This document shows positions 51,432 through 60,040 of a DNA stretch of 64,000 bases, one piece after another (the first letter of the stretch is position 1; every line of letters begins with the position of its first letter). The DNA is taken from assembly GCA_028285305.1 (NCBI GenBank), contig JANQPV010000044.1:62001-126000 (forward strand), in the 5' to 3' direction. The stretch comes from Alphaproteobacteria bacterium (GTDB taxonomy: Bacteria; Pseudomonadota; Alphaproteobacteria; SMXP01). The notes beneath the pieces are model-generated. The model was not told the origin of the DNA. It saw only the letters and a list, made by a program, of their open reading frames with translations, and did no database searches. Made by a program: the position numbers and the translations under genes.

Positions 51432-51472
51432 ACTGACGGTTCTGTGAACCTGCAAATAATGAATTGTCCATC

Positions 51473-53893
51473 ATGAAATTCACGCTGAACTGGCTTAAAC
51501 GACATCTAGAAACGGATTCCTCTCTGGACACCATCGTCGACACAATGGTGCGCATTGGATTGGAAGTGGAGAGCGTCAAGAACCCCGCCGAGGATCTGAG
51601 GGACTTTGTCGTCGCCGAGATCGTTGAAGCTGGGCCTCATCCGAATGCAGATAAACTCCAGGTGTGCCGTGTCAATACAGGTAGCGAAGCGCTTGATGTT
51701 GTGTGCGGGGCGCCAAATGCGCGCGCAGGTTTGCGCGGTGTCTTTGCGCCGGTTGGGGCGTACGTCCCCGGTATTGATCTGACGCTGACAAAAGCAAAGA
51801 TTCGGGGTGTTGAGTCCAACGGTATGATGTGCTCCGAAAAAGAACTGGAGCTGTCAGAACAGCACGAAGGGATCATTGAGCTTTCGGATGATGTTCCGAT
51901 CGGGAGCGATGCGGCCAGTGCACTGGGTCTCGACGATGCAGTGATCGATTTCGAAGTGACGCCCAATCGCCCAGATACGCTGGCGGTTGCCGGTGTTGCG
52001 AGAGATTTGGCCGCAGCGGGCTTGGGCAAGCTGATCACGCCCGACGTTACGCCTGTCAAGGGGGCGTTTCCGTGCCCGATTTCCATCGGGCTCAAATTTA
52101 CCGATGACACGCGCGACGCTTGCTCTCATTTTGCAGGACGCGTGGTTCGCGGCGTGAAGAATGGTCCGTCTCCGGACTGGCTGCAGCGGGAGTTGTTAGC
52201 AATTGGGTTGCGTCCGATCAATGCGCTTGTCGATATCACAAACTATGTCTCGTATGACCGCGCACGGCCCCTTCACGTCTATGATGCAAGTAAGGTGAAA
52301 GGCGAAATTCATGCGCGGCTCGCCGAGAAAGGCGAAAAACTTCTGGCGCTTGACGGTAAAGAGTATCAGCTCACAGATGAAATGTGTGTGATCGCAGACG
52401 ATAGCGGCGTGCTTGGCCTGGGCGGCGTGATGGGCGGGGAGACGACCGGGTCCACTGACGACACAACCGAGGTCTTTATTGAATCTGCGTACTTTGACCC
52501 TTTGCGGACGGCGCGCACCGGCCGTGCAACGGGCATTATTTCCGATGCCCGCTATCGGTTTGAACGCGGCGTTGATCCGGCTTTCGTGGAGCCCGGATTG
52601 GAACTCGCCACCCAGCTCGTCCTAGAGATATGCGGCGGTGAAGCCAGCGACGTCTTCGTTGCCGGGGGACATTCCCAATCTCCAAAGCTGATCGAGTTTC
52701 GCTCAAGCGAAGTTAAGCGTCTTTCGGGTCTTGAACTGGAAGACACGCAGATCCTCCAAATTTTGACGGATCTGGGCTTTGAGTCCGAGCGGTCGGGCGG
52801 GACTTTCTCCATCAGTGTACCAAGCTGGCGTCCGGACATCGAGGGTCCGGCGTGCCTGGTTGAAGAGGTTGCGCGCATCCACGGGTACGAGAATCTTCCC
52901 GCTGTGCCGATGAAGCGGCCTCGGGCTATCGCCAAACCGCTCTTAAAGCATGGTCAGCACCGGGCTCGTATCGCAAAACGCGTGCTTGCCGCGAGAGGCA
53001 TGATGGAAGCAGTTACGTGGTCGTTCGTGCCAGAAGACCATGCACGCTTGTTTGACGACGGATCAAACCTTCAGCTCCGGCTTGTCAATCCGATCTCATC
53101 GGAACTGGATACGATGCGTCCCAGTATCTTGCCCGGCCTATTGTCTGCGGTTGGACGGAACAGAGACCGCAGCATTCAGTCCATAGCTCTTTTCGAGGTT
53201 GGGCCGCAATACCATTCAGATACGCCCGATGGACAGCGCCTGGTCGCCGCCGGTGTTCGTTTGGGTGCCGTCGAGGGGCCCTCTTCGGCCCGTCAATGGT
53301 CCGGCAACGCCAGAGCGGCAGATGCAATCGATGCAAAGGCAGACGCTATTGCAGTTTTGTCAGCCTGCGGAGCCCAAGCGTCGAGCGCGCAAATCATTGA
53401 TGAGGCGCCGGACTGGTTTCACCCGGGACGATGCGGCACGCTGCGATTTGGTCCGCAGAATGTGCTGGCGGTGTTTGGAGAGATCCATCCGGGCGTCTTA
53501 GATGAATTGGATATTGCAGGGCCCATTGTTGGCTTTGAGATCTTCTTAGACCGTGTGCCCGAGCCGCGAGCAAAGGCGACGAAAACGAAGCCCGCTGCGG
53601 ATCTTCCTGATCTCCTGCCGGTCGAACGCGACTTTGCTTTTGTGGTGGGCGGGGAGGTAAGCGCAGCCGCCATCGTGTCTGCGGTGCAAAAGGCAGAAAA
53701 GAAACTGATCGTTGATGTTTCTATTTTCGATGTGTTTGAAGATGTTTCGCTTGGAGCTGGAAACAAGTCCGTCGCTTTGTCTGTGCGCCTTCAGCCAACG
53801 AAAAAGACCCTGACAGATGAAGAAATCGACGCTGTTGCTGACAAAATTGTTGCATCGGTGAAGAAAGCAACAGGCGGAACACTGCGCTCTTAG
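51473..53893 (+). CDS. pheT: Phenylalanine-tRNA ligase, beta subunit
   Basis: PheT is the 806-residue beta subunit of phenylalanyl-tRNA synthetase. It carries an N-terminal OB-fold tRNA-binding region with AGPHPNADKLQVCRVNTG and GMMCSEKELELSEQHEGI. The B3/B4 editing domain (SYDRARPLHVYDASKV, GGVMGGETTGSTDDT) hydrolyses mischarged Tyr-tRNA-Phe. The B5 domain and the FDX-ACB anticodon-binding domain follow, ending in TLTDEEIDAVADKIV. The ATG at 51473 is preferred; a TTG at 51464 would add three residues. It is in the pheS-pheT operon. Confidence 0.97.
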   Translation: MKFTLNWLKRHLETDSSLDTIVDTMVRIGLEVESVKNPAEDLRDFVVAEIVEAGPHPNADKLQVCRVNTGSEALDVVCGAPNARAGLRGVFAPVGAYVPGIDLTLTKAKIRGVESNGMMCSEKELELSEQHEGIIELSDDVPIGSDAASALGLDDAVIDFEVTPNRPDTLAVAGVARDLAAAGLGKLITPDVTPVKGAFPCPISIGLKFTDDTRDACSHFAGRVVRGVKNGPSPDWLQRELLAIGLRPINALVDITNYVSYDRARPLHVYDASKVKGEIHARLAEKGEKLLALDGKEYQLTDEMCVIADDSGVLGLGGVMGGETTGSTDDTTEVFIESAYFDPLRTARTGRATGIISDARYRFERGVDPAFVEPGLELATQLVLEICGGEASDVFVAGGHSQSPKLIEFRSSEVKRLSGLELEDTQILQILTDLGFESERSGGTFSISVPSWRPDIEGPACLVEEVARIHGYENLPAVPMKRPRAIAKPLLKHGQHRARIAKRVLAARGMMEAVTWSFVPEDHARLFDDGSNLQLRLVNPISSELDTMRPSILPGLLSAVGRNRDRSIQSIALFEVGPQYHSDTPDGQRLVAAGVRLGAVEGPSSARQWSGNARAADAIDAKADAIAVLSACGAQASSAQIIDEAPDWFHPGRCGTLRFGPQNVLAVFGEIHPGVLDELDIAGPIVGFEIFLDRVPEPRAKATKTKPAADLPDLLPVERDFAFVVGGEVSAAAIVSAVQKAEKKLIVDVSIFDVFEDVSLGAGNKSVALSVRLQPTKKTLTDEEIDAVADKIVASVKKATGGTLRS

Positions 53894-54040
53894 CGTCGTC
53901 ACTGCGACTTCTGCAAACATTCTCCTAGATTTCCGGACGCCGGGGCCCCATTTCAGACGCACGGCATGTGTTGAAACTCCAGGCTTGTTTGGGTAAGTGT
54001 CGGATATGTTCGCAAACGAAACTCGCGGGGTTAGGGGACC

Positions 54041-54691
54041 ATGGGTCGATTTCCAGATTTGTTAGTCGGAGTCATTTTGGTGGCCTTTCTGAGCGGGCTC
54101 GGCTTGTTCGTGTCGTACCGGGTCAACACTCAAGTCGATGATGAAGCGGTCATTGAAGAAGAAGTGGAGGCGGTTGTTGAAGGTGTACCCGCAGAAGACG
54201 GGTCTGACACATTGACGGGCGAAGGTGAAAGTGCCCTTTCGGAGGATGTGATCGACACAGAAGCGGCCGGTGAGGTCTTGTCGGACGAGCTTCAAAATGC
54301 GGCTGATGAGTTGGATCCAGCTGGCGAGCTCGTCGAAGAAGGTGCTGACCCAACAGGCGATCTGCTCGATCCGGTTGTCGAAGAGTCGGAACAAGCGGTT
54401 GAAAGTGTAAACGAGGCTGCCGAGCAGGCGGGCGAAGTTGCGGAAGATGTGGTTGAAGACGCCGGTCAAGCGGCCGATGAAGCTGCTGAGGATATTGGCC
54501 AAGCTGCCGAGGAAGCTGTTGAAGATACAAGCCAAGCCGCAGAAGAAGCAAGTCAGGCTGCCGAAGAGCCGGTGGTGCCTAAGCAAGAACCAGCAAAGCA
54601 AGTTGAGAAGACCGAAGAAGAAAAGCTGCAAGACGCGTTAGAAGCTGCAGAACGCGCGGTTCAAGAAGCTGTTGGCGGTTCCACTCAATAG
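54041..54691 (+). CDS. Acidic membrane-anchored protein with hendecad repeats
   Basis: The 216-residue protein has an N-terminal membrane helix (LLVGVILVAFLSGLGLFV, residues 7-24). A long Glu/Ala/Asp-rich region follows with a strongly negative charge. Residues 138-170 hold three consecutive 11-residue repeats of the pattern [VA]ED-x-[GS]QAA-[DE]EA (54452-54550). Such hendecads form extended amphipathic helices. The C-terminus is again charged and helical (EEEKLQDALEAAERAVQEA). I do not recognise the family. It is probably an inner-membrane or periplasmic coiled-coil scaffold. It is convergent with an AsmA gene 36 bp away. Confidence 0.75.
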   Translation: MGRFPDLLVGVILVAFLSGLGLFVSYRVNTQVDDEAVIEEEVEAVVEGVPAEDGSDTLTGEGESALSEDVIDTEAAGEVLSDELQNAADELDPAGELVEEGADPTGDLLDPVVEESEQAVESVNEAAEQAGEVAEDVVEDAGQAADEAAEDIGQAAEEAVEDTSQAAEEASQAAEEPVVPKQEPAKQVEKTEEEKLQDALEAAERAVQEAVGGSTQ

Positions 54692-54727
54692 GATCGGAGC
54701 AACGTCTTGCTGCTGCGTATCCCGACT

Positions 54728-56911
54728 TTACTGCTCTGACTGTTGCTGCTCTAGAACGCCGCCAAAAATATCGCGAAATATTTGCTCAGGCGTGGGCTCC
54801 TCTGCTGCCTGCTCTTCCGCAGGGGCCTCTTGGGGTTCCTCGCGCGCGTCCGAGGTTTGCGCTTCTGGTGCGGGTTCAGCCGTTTCTTCGTTCGTTCCCA
54901 GAACATCTCCCAGTGTGTCGCGAATGATGTTTTGAAGCGGGTCCGTCGGTTCACCTTCTTGCGGTGTGGTCGAAAGCGCACCCCCAATCAAGCCTGCAAA
55001 GTCAGGCGAGTACTTGATGTTGCTTAACGGGCCTTCGATGATTACGGGAATTGTTACGCCGCTCACATTAAAGTCGCCCCCTTGGCCGCCCGTATTCGCG
55101 GTGACTTTGGGGTTGATCCGAAAGCGGACATATTGCTGAGGCAAGTCCACTGTTCCTCCGCCGGTCACACGCACGAGCGGGCCAATCAGCGAGAGGTTCG
55201 AGTTTTTCACAATGCCGCGGTCGATTTGGAACGTGCCGCCGAATTCGGTGAAATAGGTCTTCTTGCTGTTGCCGACATCGTCTTGACCCGCTGAATTGTT
55301 GAGCCCCAGGCCCAGGTTTGGTGCAATTTGGTCGAGTGTTTTTGCCATGGCGGCAAGGTCTACGCCGCGCCACGCTCCATCGCGCACCAGCAGTTCGCCG
55401 GTCCCATTCAGATTTCTGACCAATTGAGCTTGGCTCACTCCAGACGAGCGCAGGGAATACGTCACTCTGCCAATTCCCTCCAGCATGTCGAACTTGGAGG
55501 AATCCCGCAAAAATGGAAGCATCTTAATGGCATCGATTGTAAACGAGGAAACGAGGCTGGGCGTGCGTTGATTGGCATTGAGAGTCAATTCCCCTTGGCC
55601 GGCGCCGCTATACATGGCCATCTCATTCAGTTTGGCGGTCATCACGCCGTTCGAGATATCAATGTCTACATCACTCTTTCCGATCTTGATGTCCTGGAAG
55701 AAAAGTTGATCTGTTGTCAGATCAAGATCGGCATTGAAGGATTTGAGAGCTGCAAAATCCATCGGTTCCGTGCTCCACTGGTCTGCGGAGCCGGAATTCA
55801 CGGTCACGGTGCCGCCGCCCGCATTTCCGCTTGTGGATGAGCCGGCGGCCGGTGTGGTTCCCATGAACTTATTGAAATCAAGCTTGTCCACGGCAAGCTT
55901 TGCGGTCACGGTCGGCACCTTCGTTGTAAGGTTGAGGTCTAACCGGCCGTTGCCTTGCATTCCGTCAAAAAAGATATCCAGATCGGGAAGGCTTGCGCGT
56001 TCGCCTGTGGCCTCTAGAGAACTCTTGATCCGCAACGCGCCAAATCCCCCGGTTCCGCCGATGGGATTGCCCATAAAGGCCGCAAATTTCCGTACAGACG
56101 GGATATCAACATTGATATTGCCGCCAATTTTGGTTTGGGCGTTGTTTAGCCCCTCCAATGAGCCATCGAATTTGACTTTTCCTAAGGTCGAGTCGAGGTC
56201 GATAAATGCCATAGTGGCGGATCCGTCCGAAAGAGCGCGGGGTTTATCAATACGGACGTTCAGTGCGACCGGTTGTCCATTAAAATCCAGATCGCCGTCG
56301 ACGGAAAACGGTGCGTCAATACTCTGTAGGGAAACCTGTACATTGACGTTTTCGTATACGTCCTTTGAGCCGTCCGCCCGAAACAAGCGGACCGTCCCAT
56401 TCTCAAGGCGCACATCCCCCAACTGAATATCTGATATCCGGCTCGTTCCGCCGGATTGGCCGGAAGTTTCTCCGGACGGTTCGGGTTGGGTCTTTTCTTC
56501 GGTTGCGGGGCTACCGGATCCGCCCTCAAACTCCCAATTCCCACCACCAGATGCGTTTTCCTCCAAATTAATTTCGGGATTGATCAGTACAAACCGTTCA
56601 ACCCGTGCAACGCCGCCGCTGAAGAGCGAGTCAAAAGGGAGCTGCACATCGACCTTTTCCGCCTTGGCAAAGAAATCGGACTTGCCGTCCGGCGCATTGC
56701 CAATTTTCACATCGCTGAGTTTCACCTTTAGGGTGGGAAAGAGAGACAGACTTACGTCGTCACCGATGCTGATATCTCTACCTGTTTGATTGCTTGCGAG
56801 TTCAGCCACCCGGTCTTTGTACAAGGATGCGGGAATAAAGTTTGGTGCCACCAAGACGGCAATGACCAAAACAACGAAAAGCGTGACAGTCCCACCCAAT
56901 ATTCGGTTCAT
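54728..56911 (-). CDS. AsmA family protein
   Basis: AsmA-like proteins are inner-membrane-anchored bridge proteins of the group thought to carry phospholipids to the outer membrane. The 727-residue product has an N-terminal membrane helix (GGTVTLFVVLVIAVLVAPNFI). The AsmA N-domain follows with RDISIGDDVSLSLFPTLKVKL. A long repeat-beta body ends in the AsmA C-domain (WRGVDLAAMAKTLDQIAP, VTGGGTVDLPQQYVRFRINP). The C-terminal ~80 residues are Glu/Ala/Pro-rich and low complexity. Length and order match the family. It is upstream of and divergent from the TetR gene at 57.3 kb. Confidence 0.9.
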   Translation of the reverse strand: MNRILGGTVTLFVVLVIAVLVAPNFIPASLYKDRVAELASNQTGRDISIGDDVSLSLFPTLKVKLSDVKIGNAPDGKSDFFAKAEKVDVQLPFDSLFSGGVARVERFVLINPEINLEENASGGGNWEFEGGSGSPATEEKTQPEPSGETSGQSGGTSRISDIQLGDVRLENGTVRLFRADGSKDVYENVNVQVSLQSIDAPFSVDGDLDFNGQPVALNVRIDKPRALSDGSATMAFIDLDSTLGKVKFDGSLEGLNNAQTKIGGNINVDIPSVRKFAAFMGNPIGGTGGFGALRIKSSLEATGERASLPDLDIFFDGMQGNGRLDLNLTTKVPTVTAKLAVDKLDFNKFMGTTPAAGSSTSGNAGGGTVTVNSGSADQWSTEPMDFAALKSFNADLDLTTDQLFFQDIKIGKSDVDIDISNGVMTAKLNEMAMYSGAGQGELTLNANQRTPSLVSSFTIDAIKMLPFLRDSSKFDMLEGIGRVTYSLRSSGVSQAQLVRNLNGTGELLVRDGAWRGVDLAAMAKTLDQIAPNLGLGLNNSAGQDDVGNSKKTYFTEFGGTFQIDRGIVKNSNLSLIGPLVRVTGGGTVDLPQQYVRFRINPKVTANTGGQGGDFNVSGVTIPVIIEGPLSNIKYSPDFAGLIGGALSTTPQEGEPTDPLQNIIRDTLGDVLGTNEETAEPAPEAQTSDAREEPQEAPAEEQAAEEPTPEQIFRDIFGGVLEQQQSEQ

Positions 56912-57267
56912 AAAAGACCTCCGGTCAGAGATGCATGGCGATGCCTCGCGAAGGTGCGAGGGATTGGTTCAGTATAGGTTAATTCACGCTTCGGATACAG
57001 GTATCAGGCGAATAAGAGGTTAAATCACTTTTACCTTCAAGTGGGGTCCAAACAGGGCAGAACAGGGACATTGAGGCGGCGATGATTGGGCCCGAACATA
57101 ATTCTACGGCCATGCCCGCGAGTACTCCTCGAACCGAGGATTTTTGTCTCACAAGGTTGCAAACTGCTGCTCGAAGTCCTGGTTCCTGGCATTTTCGGCG
57201 CGTTGAACCTCCACACTGACACTGTTTTTAACTGCCGGCTTGCCTTCATTTCGGCTGAATAATTTTG

Positions 57268-57302
57268 TTGACACTGTTAAGTAAACAATGTAAACAAAAC
57301 TC
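57268..57302 (+). promoter_or_regulatory. TetR promoter with a 21-bp operator-like inverted repeat
   Basis: A perfect -35 (TTGACA, 57268-57273) is followed after 17 bases by TAAACA (57291-57296) as -10. The dyad ACAcTGTT-aagta-AACAaTGT (57271-57291) has one mismatch between its arms and covers the spacer. The ATG at 57303 lies seven bases after the -10, so the message may have almost no leader. The 391-bp divergent gap 56912-57302 otherwise shows no gene. Confidence 0.6.
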
Positions 57303-57920
57303 ATGCCTAGACCTGCATATTCACAATCTGAACGCGAAGACATTGAGACCGACATCAGGAATGCGGCTTTGACGCTGTTCCGGAAGGTCGGTTACCGCGG
57401 CGCAAGCTTGCGCTCGATCGCGAGGGAGTTGGGTTGGAGCGCGACGGCTCTTTATCGCTATTACGAAAGCAAAGAGGCGCTCTTTGCAGCGGTTCGTGCC
57501 GAAGGGTTCAAAGAAATGCAGACTCTCCTTCGGCAAGCGCGTGAAGAGGCACCTTCGGCGGCTGACGCCGGCGCGCTCGGAATTCAAGCCTATGTTCGGT
57601 TTGCTGATGAAAAGCGCGCCCTTTACCAGCTGATGTATGAGTTGGATCAAGGAGATGTCGCTGAACTTCCGAACGTGCGGGCAGAAAGAGAAAAGGCGTT
57701 CGCGGAAGCCGAAGCTATAGCCGAAAATCTAATCAAAGAGACGGGGATCCGGCGGGAGCCAAATGAACTGGCTCACTTGATGTGGGTTAGTGCCCACGGT
57801 CTGGCGACGTTGCACGTGGCGAGCCAGCTGGATCTGGGAAAATCTGTCGGCGAACTTATTGAGCCCACGGTACAGGCGCTCATGTACGGATTGTTGGAAC
57901 GGGAGAAGAAAGATGTATGA
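57303..57920 (+). CDS. TetR/AcrR-family transcriptional regulator
   Basis: The 205-residue protein has a TetR N-terminal DNA-binding domain with RNAALTLFRKVGYRGASLRSI and the recognition helix region ELGWSATALYRYYESKEALF. The C-terminal ligand-binding domain is helical and of ordinary length. It heads a packed seven-gene plus-strand operon, and its stop overlaps the start of the flavoprotein by eight bases. The operator-like dyad in its own promoter suggests negative autoregulation and induction of the whole operon by a pathway substrate. The ligand cannot be predicted. Confidence 0.88.
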   Translation: MPRPAYSQSEREDIETDIRNAALTLFRKVGYRGASLRSIARELGWSATALYRYYESKEALFAAVRAEGFKEMQTLLRQAREEAPSAADAGALGIQAYVRFADEKRALYQLMYELDQGDVAELPNVRAEREKAFAEAEAIAENLIKETGIRREPNELAHLMWVSAHGLATLHVASQLDLGKSVGELIEPTVQALMYGLLEREKKDV

Positions 57921-59154
57921 TGCGATTATTGTTGGTGCACGGTGCGGCGGTGCTCCGCTAGCCATGTTGTTGGCCCGGCAAGGCCAGAAGGTTCTTCTGT
58001 TGGATCGTATGCCGATCGGCAGTGACATCATGTCGACCCATTTCTTGAAGAGATCCGGTGCGAGTCTCCTTCGAAAGTGGGGGTTGCTTGAGGAACTCAA
58101 TAAGACGGACACACCTGCCATTCAGGCGCTCAACTTCCATATTGATTCCCTCACTCTCTCGGGACGGGCACCTGCATGTGATGGTGTCGATACAGACTTT
58201 ACACCGCGCCGTACGATCCTTGACCCCATCCTGGTCAATGCGGCCGATGATGCTGGCGTGGAAATCCGGGACGAATTCACCGTCACCTCGCTTGTCTTTG
58301 ACGGGGACCGTGTGACTGGTATTAGAGGAAAAACGTCCAATGGCACGGATGTAACCGAGCATGCCAAAGTCGTGGTCGGCGCGGATGGGCCTCATTCATT
58401 GGTTGGAAAATCCGTTGGTGCGGACCTTTATGTCGATGCCGGCACTCATACGTGTGGCTACTATGCCTATTATAGCGGTATTCGAGATGCGGACGATACG
58501 GCGCATTTGCATGTTCTCACCGACAAGCGAAGATTCGCAATTACGTTTCCGACGAATGATGATCTGGACATGGTGTTTTTGTTTTGGCCGACGGCTGAGG
58601 CAAAAGATGTGCGCAGAGATTTGAATGCAGCCTCTGACGCTAGCCTTCGTCTTATTCCAGATCTGGAGGCGCGCGTGCGACGAGGGGAGCGACAGACTCG
58701 GATCACCGGCACCCACATTTTGCCCAATTTCTTCAGGCGGGCCCATGGGCCGGGTTGGGCTCTAGTGGGCGATGCAGCCCTCCATAGAGATCCGATTACG
58801 GCTCAGGGCATTACGAACGCGTTCACGCATGCCGATATCCTTGGTGAAGAGCTGGGCCTTGCTCTGGCGGGTGAAAAAGATCTTGATACGGCCTTGTCAG
58901 ACTATGATCGGCGCCAGTTCGAAAAGCTGAAACCCATGTTTGACTATACGGTCCATCTTGCGATGCTCCAGCCCTTGCCTGAGGACCTGCAGACGATGTT
59001 GCCCCAGATCGTTAATAATCCGGATGCTGTCGGTGCGTTCATCGGTGCCTTTATGGGAAGTGTGCCGCTTGATGCCGTCTTTCCTCCTCACTTGCTCCAA
59101 CGGTTTTCTGACGACGTGGAACGTGGACAGATGGAGGCGCGCCGTGCTGCCTAA
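57913..59154 (+). CDS. FAD-dependent monooxygenase-like oxidoreductase
   Basis: The 413-residue protein has an N-terminal FAD loop AIIVGARCGGAPLAMLLARQ, in which an RCGG segment replaces the usual GxGxxG. The expected acidic end of the strand follows in VLLLDRMPIGSD. A DG-type motif GADGPHSLVGKSV and the GD motif VGDAALHRDPITAQGITNAF mark it as a member of the p-hydroxybenzoate-hydroxylase/geranylgeranyl reductase-like group. It could be a hydroxylase or a reductase; the substrate is unknown. The ATG overlaps the TetR stop by eight bases. It is the second gene of the operon. Confidence 0.87.
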   Translation: MYDAIIVGARCGGAPLAMLLARQGQKVLLLDRMPIGSDIMSTHFLKRSGASLLRKWGLLEELNKTDTPAIQALNFHIDSLTLSGRAPACDGVDTDFTPRRTILDPILVNAADDAGVEIRDEFTVTSLVFDGDRVTGIRGKTSNGTDVTEHAKVVVGADGPHSLVGKSVGADLYVDAGTHTCGYYAYYSGIRDADDTAHLHVLTDKRRFAITFPTNDDLDMVFLFWPTAEAKDVRRDLNAASDASLRLIPDLEARVRRGERQTRITGTHILPNFFRRAHGPGWALVGDAALHRDPITAQGITNAFTHADILGEELGLALAGEKDLDTALSDYDRRQFEKLKPMFDYTVHLAMLQPLPEDLQTMLPQIVNNPDAVGAFIGAFMGSVPLDAVFPPHLLQRFSDDVERGQMEARRAA

Positions 59155-59626
59155 AAAGATGACCACAGAAGAACGGCTGCTTTGGTTGGCCGATATTGAG
59201 GAAATCAAACAGCTCAAAGCGCGGTATGCCCTGGCCTGCGATGACAATTACGATCCAGATGGAATTGCTGATCTGTTTACAGAAGATGCCGTTTGGGATG
59301 GCGGTTTCATGGGCAGGGCGGAAACCAAAGAAGGCATTCGTGAGTTCTTCAGGAACGCCTCCAACGTGGTTGCCTTTGCCGTTCATGGGGTAAGTAACCC
59401 ATTGATCGATGTGACCGGCGATAGGGCGACGGGGCGCTGGTATCTTCACCAGCCAATGGTCGTCCACGGACAAGAGGCGTGCTTCTGGCTCTGTGCCCAG
59501 TACGAGGATCTCTATGCGCGGACGGAGCAGGGCTGGAGATTCGAAAGAGTTCTCGTCAAGGCGCGAGCCTTTAGTCCCTATAAAGAAGGGTTTGGAAAAG
59601 TCTTGCTCGCAGATTTGCCGACTTAG
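59144..59626 (+). CDS. SnoaL/NTF2-fold protein 1
   Basis: The ~160-residue product resembles the SnoaL-like/nuclear transport factor 2 superfamily (a cone-shaped alpha+beta barrel). The typical start is DIEEIKQLKARYALACDDNY, then DLFTEDAVWDGGF and AVHGVSNPLIDVTGDRATG. Such proteins act as small cyclases, isomerases, dehydratases or ligand binders. GTG at 59144 is preferred because GGAGG lies exactly six bases upstream; an ATG at 59159 is less well placed. It overlaps the preceding gene by 11 bases. The specific reaction is unknown. Confidence 0.82.
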   Translation: MLPKKMTTEERLLWLADIEEIKQLKARYALACDDNYDPDGIADLFTEDAVWDGGFMGRAETKEGIREFFRNASNVVAFAVHGVSNPLIDVTGDRATGRWYLHQPMVVHGQEACFWLCAQYEDLYARTEQGWRFERVLVKARAFSPYKEGFGKVLLADLPT

Positions 59627-59638
59627 GAGGACACCAAG

Positions 59639-60040
59639 ATGACGCTCATAGAAAAAGCCAAGGGGTTTTACGCTCTCGCTTTGTCAGATCCAGGGCAGGC
59701 GTGTCAGACGTTTTTGGCGGATGATTTTTGTCTTGAGAACCCATTGCCCGAAATCGTTCCGTTTGGGGGAACGTATCAAGGCGCGGATGGTTTCGTGCGA
59801 TATCTGACCGAGATTGCCGGCGCCATCGATATGGGTCCCTTGGACATGGAAGAATGGACCGAGGGAAATGGGGTCGTCGCCGTGCGCGGTCACGAAGAGA
59901 GTCTCGTTCGGGCCACGGGGCGCACGTACCGAATGCGTTTCGTTCATTGGCTGTCTTTTGACGAATACGGAAAGATTCGTGTCATGCGCGAGTACAACGA
60001 CACCGCAGAAATGGAAAAGGCGTTCAAAAATGAAAACTAG
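59639..60040 (+). CDS. SnoaL/NTF2-fold protein 2
   Basis: This is a second small SnoaL-like protein, 133 residues, with ATG preceded by AGGAGG. It shares with its neighbour the overall SnoaL layout (FLADDFCLENPLPEIVPFGG, GADGFVRYLTEIAGA, FVHWLSFDEYGKIRVMREYNDT), but its sequence differs enough that the two are probably not recent duplicates. The pair may act on successive intermediates or form a heteromer. It lies 12 bp after the first and overlaps the sulfatase start by 11 bases. Confidence 0.82.
   Translation: MTLIEKAKGFYALALSDPGQACQTFLADDFCLENPLPEIVPFGGTYQGADGFVRYLTEIAGAIDMGPLDMEEWTEGNGVVAVRGHEESLVRATGRTYRMRFVHWLSFDEYGKIRVMREYNDTAEMEKAFKNEN

Noticed and set aside
50367-51455. 362-codon open reading frame antisense to pheS
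   Set aside because: pheS is certain and the antisense frame has no family features.
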